Positions 54,886 through 64,000 of a stretch of DNA of 64,000 nucleotides are shown here, piece after piece. The stretch covers positions 14,398,387 to 14,462,386 of the forward strand of contig CM034392.1 of the NCBI GenBank assembly GCA_019925095.2, written 5' to 3'. A model generated the notes under the pieces. That model made no database searches. It was not told the DNA's origin and saw only the letters and a program-made list of their open reading frames with translations. Each line of letters begins with the position of its first letter. The stretch's first letter is position 1. The position numbers and the translations under genes are program-made. The stretch is from Dendrolimus kikuchii (taxonomy: Eukaryota > Arthropoda > Insecta > Lepidoptera > Lasiocampidae).

Positions 54886-55196
54886 GAATGCAGGAAAAAT
54901 ACAACATCCTGTGGCCAGGTGGCCTGTCGTAAGAGGCGACAAAATAACCCACAGCCAGGTGATAGGGTTTTTTGCTCGTCTACCCAGACGGCATACTGTA
55001 GACCAAGGGTGGTAACCACCCGGTTACCACCCTTGGTCTAGAGTATGCCGTCATAACAACCTTGAGTTGTGTTCCGGCATTAGAGAGCAGTAGCGCATTT
55101 GTAGCACCTTAGGCGTTGCAAGTGTCCATAGGCCATGGTAACTACTTTCCATCAGGTGGGCCGTCTGCCTGTCTGCTGAACTCGTGCAAAAAATAA
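54886..55196 (+). repeat. SINE-like family C copy with internal palindrome
   Basis: It contains ggcctgtcgtaagaggcgac, gagttgtgttccggcatta and ggtgggccgtctgcctgtct, followed by an A-rich end. An inverted duplication at 54990-55050 is not seen in the copy at 57.4 kb. Confidence 0.75.
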
Positions 55197-55750
55197 TAAT
55201 ATAGTAAACGATCTTAATGAGTGCGCTAATTTGATGTTTCAGTATAGTACTGCTTTCAGTAATTCTTAAGTGACTTTTGGAAAAATTTTACACATTATAA
55301 ATAGTATTTTTTTTAGGATTTATTGTGGTCCGTTTCCCGGAATTTAAAGACACCCAAGTTGTAAGTATCGGGAAGGACAGACTCCGGCAATGAATACCGC
55401 TCTCTTTGATGAAGGTTAACGCAATGCCTTCCTTCCTATAGGTGGAACATCCACAATATATCGACACCGCCGGCCGGTGCGTCTGGTTGTCCGATAGTAG
55501 ACGGGAGATCGCCATAGGCGTATGTAGAAGACTGGGTGTGCCGTGCCCATCCCAGGATGTTGGGTTACCGATTCGAAATTCTACGCTGGACGCCCAAGAA
55601 ACTTCACAAAAAAAGTATTTAAATCAAATAAACATCTACAGAAATTCCGAGAAATCTATGTACTTACATACTTAGTTTTTATTACATACTAGTATACAAT
55701 AAATTCCATTTAGTTACTTTTGAATACACAACGTACTAATAACAATAATA
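55197..55750. other. Non-coding stretch with a GC-rich middle
   Basis: The part 55430-55600 is GC-rich (cgacaccgccggccggtgcg) and both strands have short open frames. No family recognised. Confidence 0.35.
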
Positions 55751-55751
55751 A

Positions 55752-55945
55752 ACGACCCAGTGTTGGGCTCGGGTCTCCCACTATAGGGGAACGGACAGTA
55801 TACCCGCCACGCTTGCTTGGTAATTGTAATAATATGTACAGGTTGAAAAAGTTCCTAAGAGGCATGAGTTCCGGCTAGGATTCGAAACCGCGACCATTGA
55901 GTTTGGGACGCTTGCGCTAACCATTACGCTAGCACGACTTTTACG
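55752..55945 (-). repeat. tRNA-derived SINE, complete copy
   Basis: On the minus strand an A-box TAGCGTAATGG (plus 55921-55931) and a B-box-like GTTTCGAATCC (plus 55878-55888) are correctly spaced. The family body follows and ends cccgagcccaacactggg. Confidence 0.8.
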
Positions 55946-55949
55946 ACTT

Positions 55950-57400
55950 ACTAAGTTAGAGTACGATTGAACTTCGCGCCACACCGAGTCAAAATACCAA
56001 ACGGAAGCTTCTGATCTGTCATGGTTTGATTTATTTTTGTAGTAGAGGCCCAAGATCCCTCCTGAAAAATAACTCTAAATACGCCAATGAAGACGACCGG
56101 ATCAGATCGACACGCTATAAATTTAGTTGGCCATTTATGTCTTCTCTGCGGCTTTGGGAGATTTGCGACCTCTCTGGGTCGTCTTCATCTAGGCATATGA
56201 GATCAGTTACCTAACAGCTACAAAAACCAGTGGTCGTGCGTGGATAAAGGAGGAGGCCATTCTTTGGTTATGTGTGCGACAGCCGTTGTCAGCTCAATTA
56301 AGCATACACCTAGCCGCCATCACCACGAACTCTTCGAGATAGGGTTTTATGCGTCAGGGAGTTAAATCAGTCCATATCTGCCTTACAGCATTTTAAGAAG
56401 TTATTATACAGAACTTATTATAAATTACTGTGAATTTGTTTATGTGCTTGTTTTATAATGAGGTAATTATCTATATTTACGAAACTTGTTTCGAATGGTA
56501 TGGTATAAATAATAAGCCATTGAAAATTAAGAGAAAAGTTAACTGCGCCGCTACTTATTTGTGTAGAATTTAGAACCCTTCTAGAATTAAATTTACATAT
56601 TGGTCGACTGACATACCTAGTATTCTTCTTCTATATGACATAAGATATTTTTTAATACGAAAAATGAAACAGTTTCTATACATAGAATACAGATTGAACA
56701 GTTATGAGAGCGAAGCTGTGTAGCGAAACTATGTTATACCATGGCTTCACAGATACAAAATACTAAAACCTTATCTTAACAAGACGTAATTTAAAAACCC
56801 GGATCCGGGCTTTTATATTCTAAAATGTGATGTCACAAACGGAAAGCAGCAAAGCGAATTCTTGCATTTCCTTAATTAAATTAAAATATGTAAAATAGAC
56901 CCGGTTGGTAATCCATAGTAACATAATTATTGCTTGGAAAGTAAAGTATTTAATTTGTTCCTATTTCGTGTCTTAACATACCTATTTTTAGGAGTCTGTA
57001 GTCGTTTTGACAAAACGAAGCCTTTATTCTTTGAACTTGAAGTGGTAAAGTCTTACAAAAAGATCAGTGTGAATGAATTTAAAACATAATTTCACCAGAA
57101 TTTGGTTTGAATAATTTGTGTTCAGTAGTTTTTGAGGCAATAACTGTGAACATTGATCACTAGGAAACCCTTCATTGTATTTGGGCTGACACAGACTTGG
57201 TCGATTTATTATAAAACTTTATATATGATTTTAATATTACATAAGATCTCGTGGTAACGAGGAGCATAATTTACGTATATCGTAGTGTGTGTAGTAGTAT
57301 CAGCGACGTGCTGGAGCAAATTCCAGCACATATGCTAAGTTGCCCCCTTTGTTGGAAATGCAGCGTACAACATAAATTTTACTATAGCAATTTATATTTT
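55950..57400. other. AT-rich non-coding stretch
   Basis: No gene recognised. A short inverted pair (gaagacgacc ... ggtcgtcttc) lies at about 56087-56189. Confidence 0.4.
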
Positions 57401-57407
57401 TATCCGT

Positions 57408-57706
57408 GCAGGAACGGAGTACAATTTCCTGCGGCCGGGCGGCCTGTCGTAAGAGGCGACTTAACAACCTACAGCCAGGTGGTAGGGCATTTGCCCGACT
57501 GGATGGCTACCATCCCTAGTCTAAAGTATGTCACCATAACAACCTTGAGTTGTGTTCCGGCATTAGTGACCAGGTTCCAGTCTCCCTTAAGAGAGCAGCA
57601 GCGCATTTGTAGCAACTTTGGTGTTGCAAATGTCCATAGGCGATGGTAACCGCTTTCCATCAAGTGGGCCGTCTGCCTGTCTGCTGATCTCCTGCAATAA
57701 AAAAAT
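57408..57706 (+). repeat. SINE-like family C, best preserved copy
   Basis: It starts gcaggaacggagtacaattt, continues through ggcctgtcgtaagaggcgac and gttccagtctcccttaagag, and ends ctgctgatctcctgcaataa with an A-rich tail. About 300 bp. This copy is the reference used for the other fragments. Confidence 0.75.
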
Positions 57707-58136
57707 ATATATTTTTACATCCTCGTATTAAATAAATTCTTACTTTCATGTGTCTACATTTCTACAACCACAAACCAAAAGGATAACTCTAGTAAATAAT
57801 ATTTTTTCTCTTTATTTTTTTTCTAGTTTTTGTTCCGAAGAACATATCTACTTCATCAAAAACCACTCTTCTTTTACGAAATCAATTAATTAATAACTGA
57901 TGAAAAATAATGGAAAAATCCTTGGCAACTTGAGCTACTTCAGAAGTACCTAACTGCTAAAAGTGCATATTGAATTAAACCAATATTGATTAAAATATTT
58001 TTTCTAATAACGTTCGCTAACCTATACCTATATATAATGTCGTTTACATCTCATACCGAACACACTCCAGTAAAAAATATTGTACATAATTAGTTTGCCC
58101 ACATAATTCGGGAATTTGCTGATCTAGATTTATCCG

Positions 58137-58192
58137 TATGATGTACAAAATTTCTTGATGGTACGTGTCATCAAGAATGTTTGTACATCATA
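58137..58192. other. 24-bp-stem hairpin with 8-base loop
   Basis: The left arm tatgatgtacaaaatttctt-gatg and the right arm catcaagaatgtttgtacat-cata pair with two mismatches around gtacgtgt. It could be a small RNA precursor or a MITE relic. It is not a terminator in this eukaryotic setting. Confidence 0.5.
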
Positions 58193-60360
58193 TAACAATC
58201 TTTAAACTACATTATAACCAAACCAAGTATTGGGGACTGTTTTACATAGTATTGTGTTATATATTTTAACTTGACCTCTCATCAAAATTTTTTTTCGAAA
58301 GCAGAAAGCAAATGTTTCTATAGTAAATAATAGATTGCATTAATTCAAGGAATTCAATTTCAACCGGTTATATGACATTTATCAACATTACTGTCAGTTG
58401 GTGGTTTAACAGCTACATGTAGTACCTTCACACCCGCTTTAGGTTATAATACAGTTATAATACTCTACTTATTCCGGTCACTGCTTATTACTCAGAAATT
58501 GGTGTGTGTTACACAGAAATTGTATGAAATGAAATTATATTGATATGGTAAAATTAACGTAAGTAACACAGAAAATAACATCAAAAATTCGCGTGGTTTG
58601 TGGGATTCCACGAATTGGGAAGGGAATTCCATAGAGGCCTCAAAAGATCACAATTCTAACGTTTACTTACAAGACATCAAAAAGTATTTTAAAAACTACG
58701 GAACGAAGCTTCTTCAAGTTAATTTAATTTCGTTTGAGATAATTCTGATGATCTACACACTCAATTTTTTTCAGAATTTTTCACTTCATAGTTCAATTTA
58801 AAAGATTCAATTTATAATTTTAACAATTTGGAAGCTAATATCTCCCAACCCATTGAATTAAATAAATACAATAGTCATTAAAGATTATTGTCATGATTTT
58901 TCAGACCTAATTAAATATACCAAACACAACTATATATATATTGAAGAAAAATTCTAACCCTCCATTACATGTATGGCGGCCGCCACTAATGTTTAGTTGT
59001 TTCGCAGTTTTACTACAACCTGTATAGAGTCACATGCCTCCTAGTTAAATTTTATCCATATGAAACAAAGACAGACGAACAAAAGGAACAAAACGCATAT
59101 GACAAAAATATATAATAACGAAAAGTCGAAACATAACAATAAATAATGAAAAGTTCTGTAAGAGTTACTAACAATAATTAGTTTTGTATTTGACTATAAC
59201 TATATACTATTTCTATATCTCAGAAAGTGCTGAAAGATGCTTTTTCAAGATATTTCTGTATCGAATGCAACGATAGAGAACATTTCCTTATACATCTAGT
59301 TTCTTGTAGAACATCTAACTTTGGGAGTACTAACGGAACATTAGCATCCCGGCCATGGAAATCTTATACACCTACGGCAATGCTATTTCAATGTGTAAGC
59401 AATAGAATGTATTCCTATTTACAGTTGTTCATTTATGAACTCTACAAATACCTGATAAATGTTAGGTACACATTTCTTATAACTAGTTTGATGGTAAAGA
59501 GACATTTTAATTTTTTAATGTATTTGCATATGGGTTTTATGTTGATGATTTGATTTGATATTAAACAATATGTTCTTCCATCATTCTGTTATTATTCTGA
59601 GATTTTTAGACGAATTATACTTAGTAATACTAGACTACTAGAGTTTTCCCCGCGGCTATGTGGCGGGTCAAATCCGAAAAAATTATCTAACTGATGGTGA
59701 AAATCGCTTGAAAATCCGTTGCGTGGTTTAGGAATAGTTTTCGGATATACAGACAGACATGGCAAGCGACTTTATTTTATACTATGTAAAGATGTACGTC
59801 CATTTTATACGACGAATATAGATGGAAGAGCAAATGACAAGTGTAATTTTTTAATAATAATATACATATTATAATGTATTTATAAGGGTTTAATCACATG
59901 ATAGAGTAAAGTTTTTTGTAAAAACATGTTATATCAGATTTATACGGGGCCTATAATATATAATTATATTGTATATGTTTTACGTGCCATTACAGATAAG
60001 GCGTAAGCATATTAAATATGAGCTTGGTAATTATTTATCTAGTGCCGTAAATTTCAATCTAAAGCGACAGTTAGTCATCAAGATACTTAGAGATTTCTGA
60101 ATATTGTGTCTAAATCTCAGATGGATTTTAATTATACATATATTAATGTAAAAGTGACTTTATTTCATTGTTTGTAATTTCCTTTTCTACAACCCTGAGG
60201 ATAAATCCATTGGCACGAACTTTAGTACCTACCTAAATGTATACTTTCAATAAAAAATAAACTGTAGGATACTTTTTATATAGAAAAATGAAATACTTTC
60301 TGTGGAATATGAATTCTAATTTCAATTTAGGCTACATAGAGATTTTAGTGTATAGATAGA
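58193..60360. other. AT-rich non-coding stretch
   Basis: No gene recognised. A retroposon-like relic lies at 59640-59800 (ccccgcggctatgtggcggg and atacagacagacatggc). Confidence 0.4.
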
Positions 60361-60439
60361 GAAAGAATCATCATGCCAACACATCGGATGTGCACAATAC
60401 TCATGACAATAGTATCGATTGAAGAAAAAGAACCAACGA

Positions 60440-60600
60440 TTCATAAGCGACTCAGTTCCGGTGATGAAGCAGCGGACGGCGGCGGCCACCAGTGTATTGC
60501 GCCAGGAATATTAAGTAACCTGGCCCGCCATAGCCTGCTATGGGACTGTCAAGTAGAGCGACCGCTACACAGGCCGCAATACTCACCGAGACGTTAGACA
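60440..60600. other. GC-rich block
   Basis: It contains gcagcggacggcggcggcca in an AT-rich background. A 75-codon plus-strand frame overlaps but shows no known motif. It could be an untranslated exon or an old repeat. Confidence 0.3.
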
Positions 60601-61429
60601 CGAGAGTATATAACAGAGAGAACTTTTTCTTGACATGGCTGTATGAACAAGAGAAAACTATTTATAAACTACAACTACTAAATGCTACATTTAAATTAAG
60701 TATGGCTTTGTAGGTTGATTATCAAATAGAATGATAATCCGTTTTTTTCGTATATTTAGTTCTACATATAAGGTTTGCCTTTTTCTAAAAATCTATCTAT
60801 ACTATATAAAAGTGAAAGTGACTTTGTTTAGATGTTTCTTCTTCACGGGGTTAAATATGAACGGGTCATCAGGAAGAATATGTAAATATATAAGTACTTT
60901 CGATAGCGTAATAAACAGGATAGGTTTTCTTCTCTCTTATGTATTTATCGTTCTGGCAAAACAGTATGCATTTAATACATACTTCCAGAAACACGAAAAG
61001 CCTTCAGATTGTAAAAGTTTCTAAATTGATACTAAAAGAAATCAAAACTTATGAAGTCCCTTATATTATAATATCATGAAGGTACTATAAACATGTTTTT
61101 TGTTGAATGTTAAATGAATTTAACTTATCAAGATTTAATTCAGTAATATCAGTAGAATGTACTCTACCTATAGTACTTAGGATTGTAAGAAGAGAGCAAA
61201 CACAGAGCCTGGAATTCTATTCTCTACTTCATCGAACAGTCATCTTAGTTATCAACTCCAGTTCAAATTAAGAATGCTTGCGAAGGCCTTATTAATATTA
61301 CATCAGCAAAAGTCCGTCATAGCATTCTGGAAAGGATTAATAAGAGTAATAATATGACCGATGGCTTGATGTGTGAGAATATGGGTTCGAATAGAACAAC
61401 TCCACACAACACGTATTATTATAGAAGTA

Positions 61430-61550
61430 TTATGGAATGACATAACGGACCGGTGTCACCGCGCCAGGCCGCGGTCGCTGGTCGGAGCGGCGCCCGGTGA
61501 ACGGCGACAGGTGCACCAACAATATGGCGGATATACCGTACCTACATACA
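61430..61550. other. GC-rich block
   Basis: It contains caccgcgccaggccgcggtc and cggagcggcgcccggtgaac. No frame or motif recognised. 61551-63040 is AT-rich with nothing recognised beyond a TA run at 62850-62870. Confidence 0.3.
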
Positions 61551-63047
61551 TCCATTTCCAATCTGTTTTAAGCTTTGTTTTTTTATATTATCTATTTCAT
61601 TATATAATTGAAGGCAAAACTACGTTTTTTTTTTCTCTAAGCACGTTATGCAAAAACTATAACAGGATTTTTGTAAAAGTGATGTTTTTATCTCTGAAAC
61701 GTGATGAGGTATTAAACGATTCAACCTCATAAAGTGCAAATGCACTATCGTTTTCGTTTCAATTTTAAATCAAAGATAGTATTAATATGTCAAGATAGGT
61801 TATACAGGAACGTTTTTACTATTCGTATTGCGTGTATCAATAGTAATAGTAGATACTTAATTTGATGTTTAAATCTATTTAATATCTTATGCTAAGTATA
61901 AATGCCACAAAAATACGATCATTCAATCGTTGCAAATTTCACAGTCAAATTTACACAACGCAGTGAATGCGTGATTGTTTCTTTACGACAAGACACGTAA
62001 ATAAATAACTCAAAGTAAATTTCAATCGAGAGAAAAAGTACATGGACGTATTGTTAGCATTTTCCATATTAATGCAAGTGTATGTAGCCAAATGAAATAA
62101 CAAAAAGTTGATTTATTCTCCAACGTTCATAGTAACTGCGGTGTGGGAACATATTGCATGAAGAACAATGAGGCCTTGAGAACCGCCACGGTTGGCTGCA
62201 GCCTCGTCTACTCATTTAAAGTCTATCTTCAACTACAGTCTATGCCAACGTTTAAAACGTTGTGTTCTCTACCAATACAGCAATGCATTACAAACTGTTC
62301 GTATTTATTACGGTTAAATTGCTATCTGTTACGACCGAATCTACGACTTGCCTAGTTTTCACAAGCTCACAGCTTAAATTGCTAATTTAGCCGGAATTCT
62401 TTATGTCTAACAGTTTTAATTACACAATAATAACGTCTAGATGTAATATTTGTAAAAGCCTTCATTCAAATGTCTTTTCTGCTGCCCCACATTTGAACAA
62501 TGTAAAAAATGTCTCTGGAGGCAGATTAGTTGCTAAACACGTTCGACAATAGAATAGATAAAATACAAAATAGAAAACTACTTGAATACAGCATTGTCAA
62601 ATAAATATTCATTTATGGTAAAACTAGCACCAAGGCTAACGACCACGTCATGTGTGTCACAGTGATTTTAGCGCCTATACTATGTAACGCAACTTTGTTT
62701 GGGTAATAAATACATATTTATTGGTTGGTGTGGCGGCACGAACGTCTACTTATATTTACAGATATGATTGTTCATAACCTCGAATCACCCACTTAAGCCT
62801 GCCTACACACTTAAAAGTCCTACCTTAACATACTTTCTAGTCAAACATATGTATATATATATATATACATTTGCAGTTATCACAATTTTCGTGGTAATGT
62901 TGCCAGTATTCCAGGCATTTTGGAAGAAAAGGTGACTTAGGCTTATTCCACTTATAATCTTAAATGACTACAGGTCGAATAAATAATTTAAGGCACTGGT
63001 TTAAAGTAGATTAACCTTAGATACGTATTATATTTAAAATTATTATC

Positions 63048-63268
63048 TAATAATAAAAGCCCATAAATATCCCACTGCTGGGCTCGGGCCTCCCATTTTT
63101 GCATCATGATGTTTTCCTTCATCGTTATTAGCACGTGGTAATTGTAACAATATGCACATTAGGTCAGAAAACTGCCTAAGAGGTGGATGCGTTCTGACCA
63201 GGATCGAAGCCACGGCCTTTGAGTTTGAGACGCGTGCGCTAGCCAGTACGCTACCATGACTTTTAGTT
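63048..63268 (-). repeat. tRNA-derived SINE, complete copy
   Basis: On the minus strand an A-box TAGCGTACTGG (plus 63243-63253) and a B-box-like GGCTTCGATCC (plus 63201-63211) are followed by the same body as at 55.75-55.95 kb. Confidence 0.8.
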
Positions 63269-63324
63269 ATTAGTACACAATGAAAGTTATTATCTATGTA
63301 TGTACATATAAATAAAAAATTGAA

Positions 63325-63495
63325 TGCTAACATCCCCAAGCTAAGCAAGTTATGCTTGTGTTATGGGTTATATACAACGGACCACTCTGGGGCCCATTCC
63401 AGACACCCAGACCATAGTATATAATGGAAAGTTCCCTTGCGAAATCTACCGCTAAGGTTTAGCTCATTCAACTACAGAGGCCGTCAAGGTATAAA
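63325..63495 (-). repeat. tRNA-derived SINE, family B copy
   Basis: It shares ccagacacccaga, ccactctgg, aagctaagca and cagaggccgtcaa with the 44.26-kb copy. The A-box is imperfect (TAGTTGAATGA). Confidence 0.65.
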
Positions 63496-63635
63496 CAAAA
63501 TTATTAATATTCTTCAAAATAAGTTACTTTGTAACACTCTCATAATTTAATAAAACGTTAATAAAATATCTGTCCTTATCTAATAATTTTATCAGAGTCA
63601 GAAATACAAGGAATGCAGAATAATGTATGTGTTAC

Positions 63636-63800
63636 TGTAAAAGCCCGAACTACGGTAAATCCTAGGATTACCCAACACTAGTTGGTAAATGTCCGAAACT
63701 ATTTAAAATGAGCAGATTTTTTGGGCTTTTGCCATCAGAGACTGGTAAATCTTAGGATTAACCAATACGAGTTGGTAATTGTTGAAGCCTCTGATTAACA
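63636..63800. repeat. Two direct imperfect 45-bp units inside an inverted pair
   Basis: The units ggtaaatcctaggattaccc and ggtaaatcttaggattaacc, each followed by an agttggtaa half, lie about 90 bp apart. The inverted pair aaaagccc ... gggctttt brackets the first. Confidence 0.6.
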
Positions 63801-63808
63801 AACTCAAC

Positions 63809-63940
63809 ATAATAAAACTACGTTTTAACGGTTTTAAGAGCGGTAATTTTATTTGATTTTGGTTTTTCGAAATTACCGCGCTTAAAACCGTTAAAACGTA
63901 GTTTTATTATCTATAAAAGTCGCGAAAACTTAAGAAAATA
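63809..63940. mobile_element. Fold-back element copy 3, reduced to a hairpin
   Basis: Two arms of about 41 bases (ataataaaactacgttttaa ... and the inverse ... gttttattat, 63809-63849 and 63870-63910) differ at one base around a 20-base spacer. The flank cgcgaaaacttaagaaaata follows, as in the other copies. Confidence 0.8.
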
Positions 63941-64000
63941 TTAAACTCAACATAAGCTATTATAATCAGTGGTTATTAGTGAGAAGATAATTTTACATTA

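Noticed and set aside
60580..60612. TATA-like sequence and a GTGAGT donor on the minus strand as a dpy first exon
   Set aside because: The TATA-like site is only about 20 bp before the donor, too close for a normal start site and exon.

Overview
The window looks like genomic DNA of an insect, most likely a moth or butterfly (Lepidoptera). It is AT-rich, has long introns with GT-AG borders, and is dense in degenerate transposons: tRNA-derived SINEs, a mariner, a copia, non-LTR tails and fold-back elements. The order Lepidoptera is an inference from the repeat families as I remember them; no marker gene in the window proves it.

One protein-coding host gene is supported. It lies on the minus strand from about 38.17 kb down to 2.70 kb and then runs off the left edge. 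It is the 5' part of dumpy (dpy), which encodes a giant extracellular-matrix protein built of EGF-like and DPY modules. I assembled 30 coding exons from splice sites. They join in one open frame of 6,936 codons with no stop. The protein starts with a signal peptide and an LDL-receptor-A-like patch. A block of calcium-binding-type EGF modules follows (about 34.6-29.4 kb), then a long run of EGF and DPY modules (29.3-14.5 kb). Two very small linker exons lead to one 8.65-kb exon (3.95-12.60 kb) encoding a Thr/Ser-rich, mucin-like stretch. That stretch contains a 12-unit tandem array with long (about 115 residue) and short (about 104 residue) forms. EGF/DPY modules then resume. The remaining modules and the ZP domain and membrane anchor expected in Dumpy are outside the window.

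Introns carry repeats: an internally deleted mariner (0.74-1.59 kb), SINE pieces, fold-back elements with a possible Penelope-like coding remnant (23.2-23.8 and 32.9-33.4 kb), repeats with (TATG)n tails, an RTE-like remnant (37.3-37.55 kb) and small inverted-repeat elements.

From 38.2 to 64 kb I see no host gene. This is either intergenic DNA or a 5'UTR intron of dpy, because a good splice acceptor sits just upstream of the dpy start codon. It holds a 9-bp-unit minisatellite, a 390-bp direct duplication, a solo LTR with ATAT target duplication, a complete but broken copia element with 208-bp LTRs and a 5-bp target duplication, a 353-bp inverted-repeat MITE, non-LTR 3' ends, several SINEs and an unexplained 24-bp-stem hairpin.

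I found no evidence of a CRISPR array, an RNA gene or a novel multi-gene system. The most unusual item is the higher-order repeat inside the dpy mucin-like exon.
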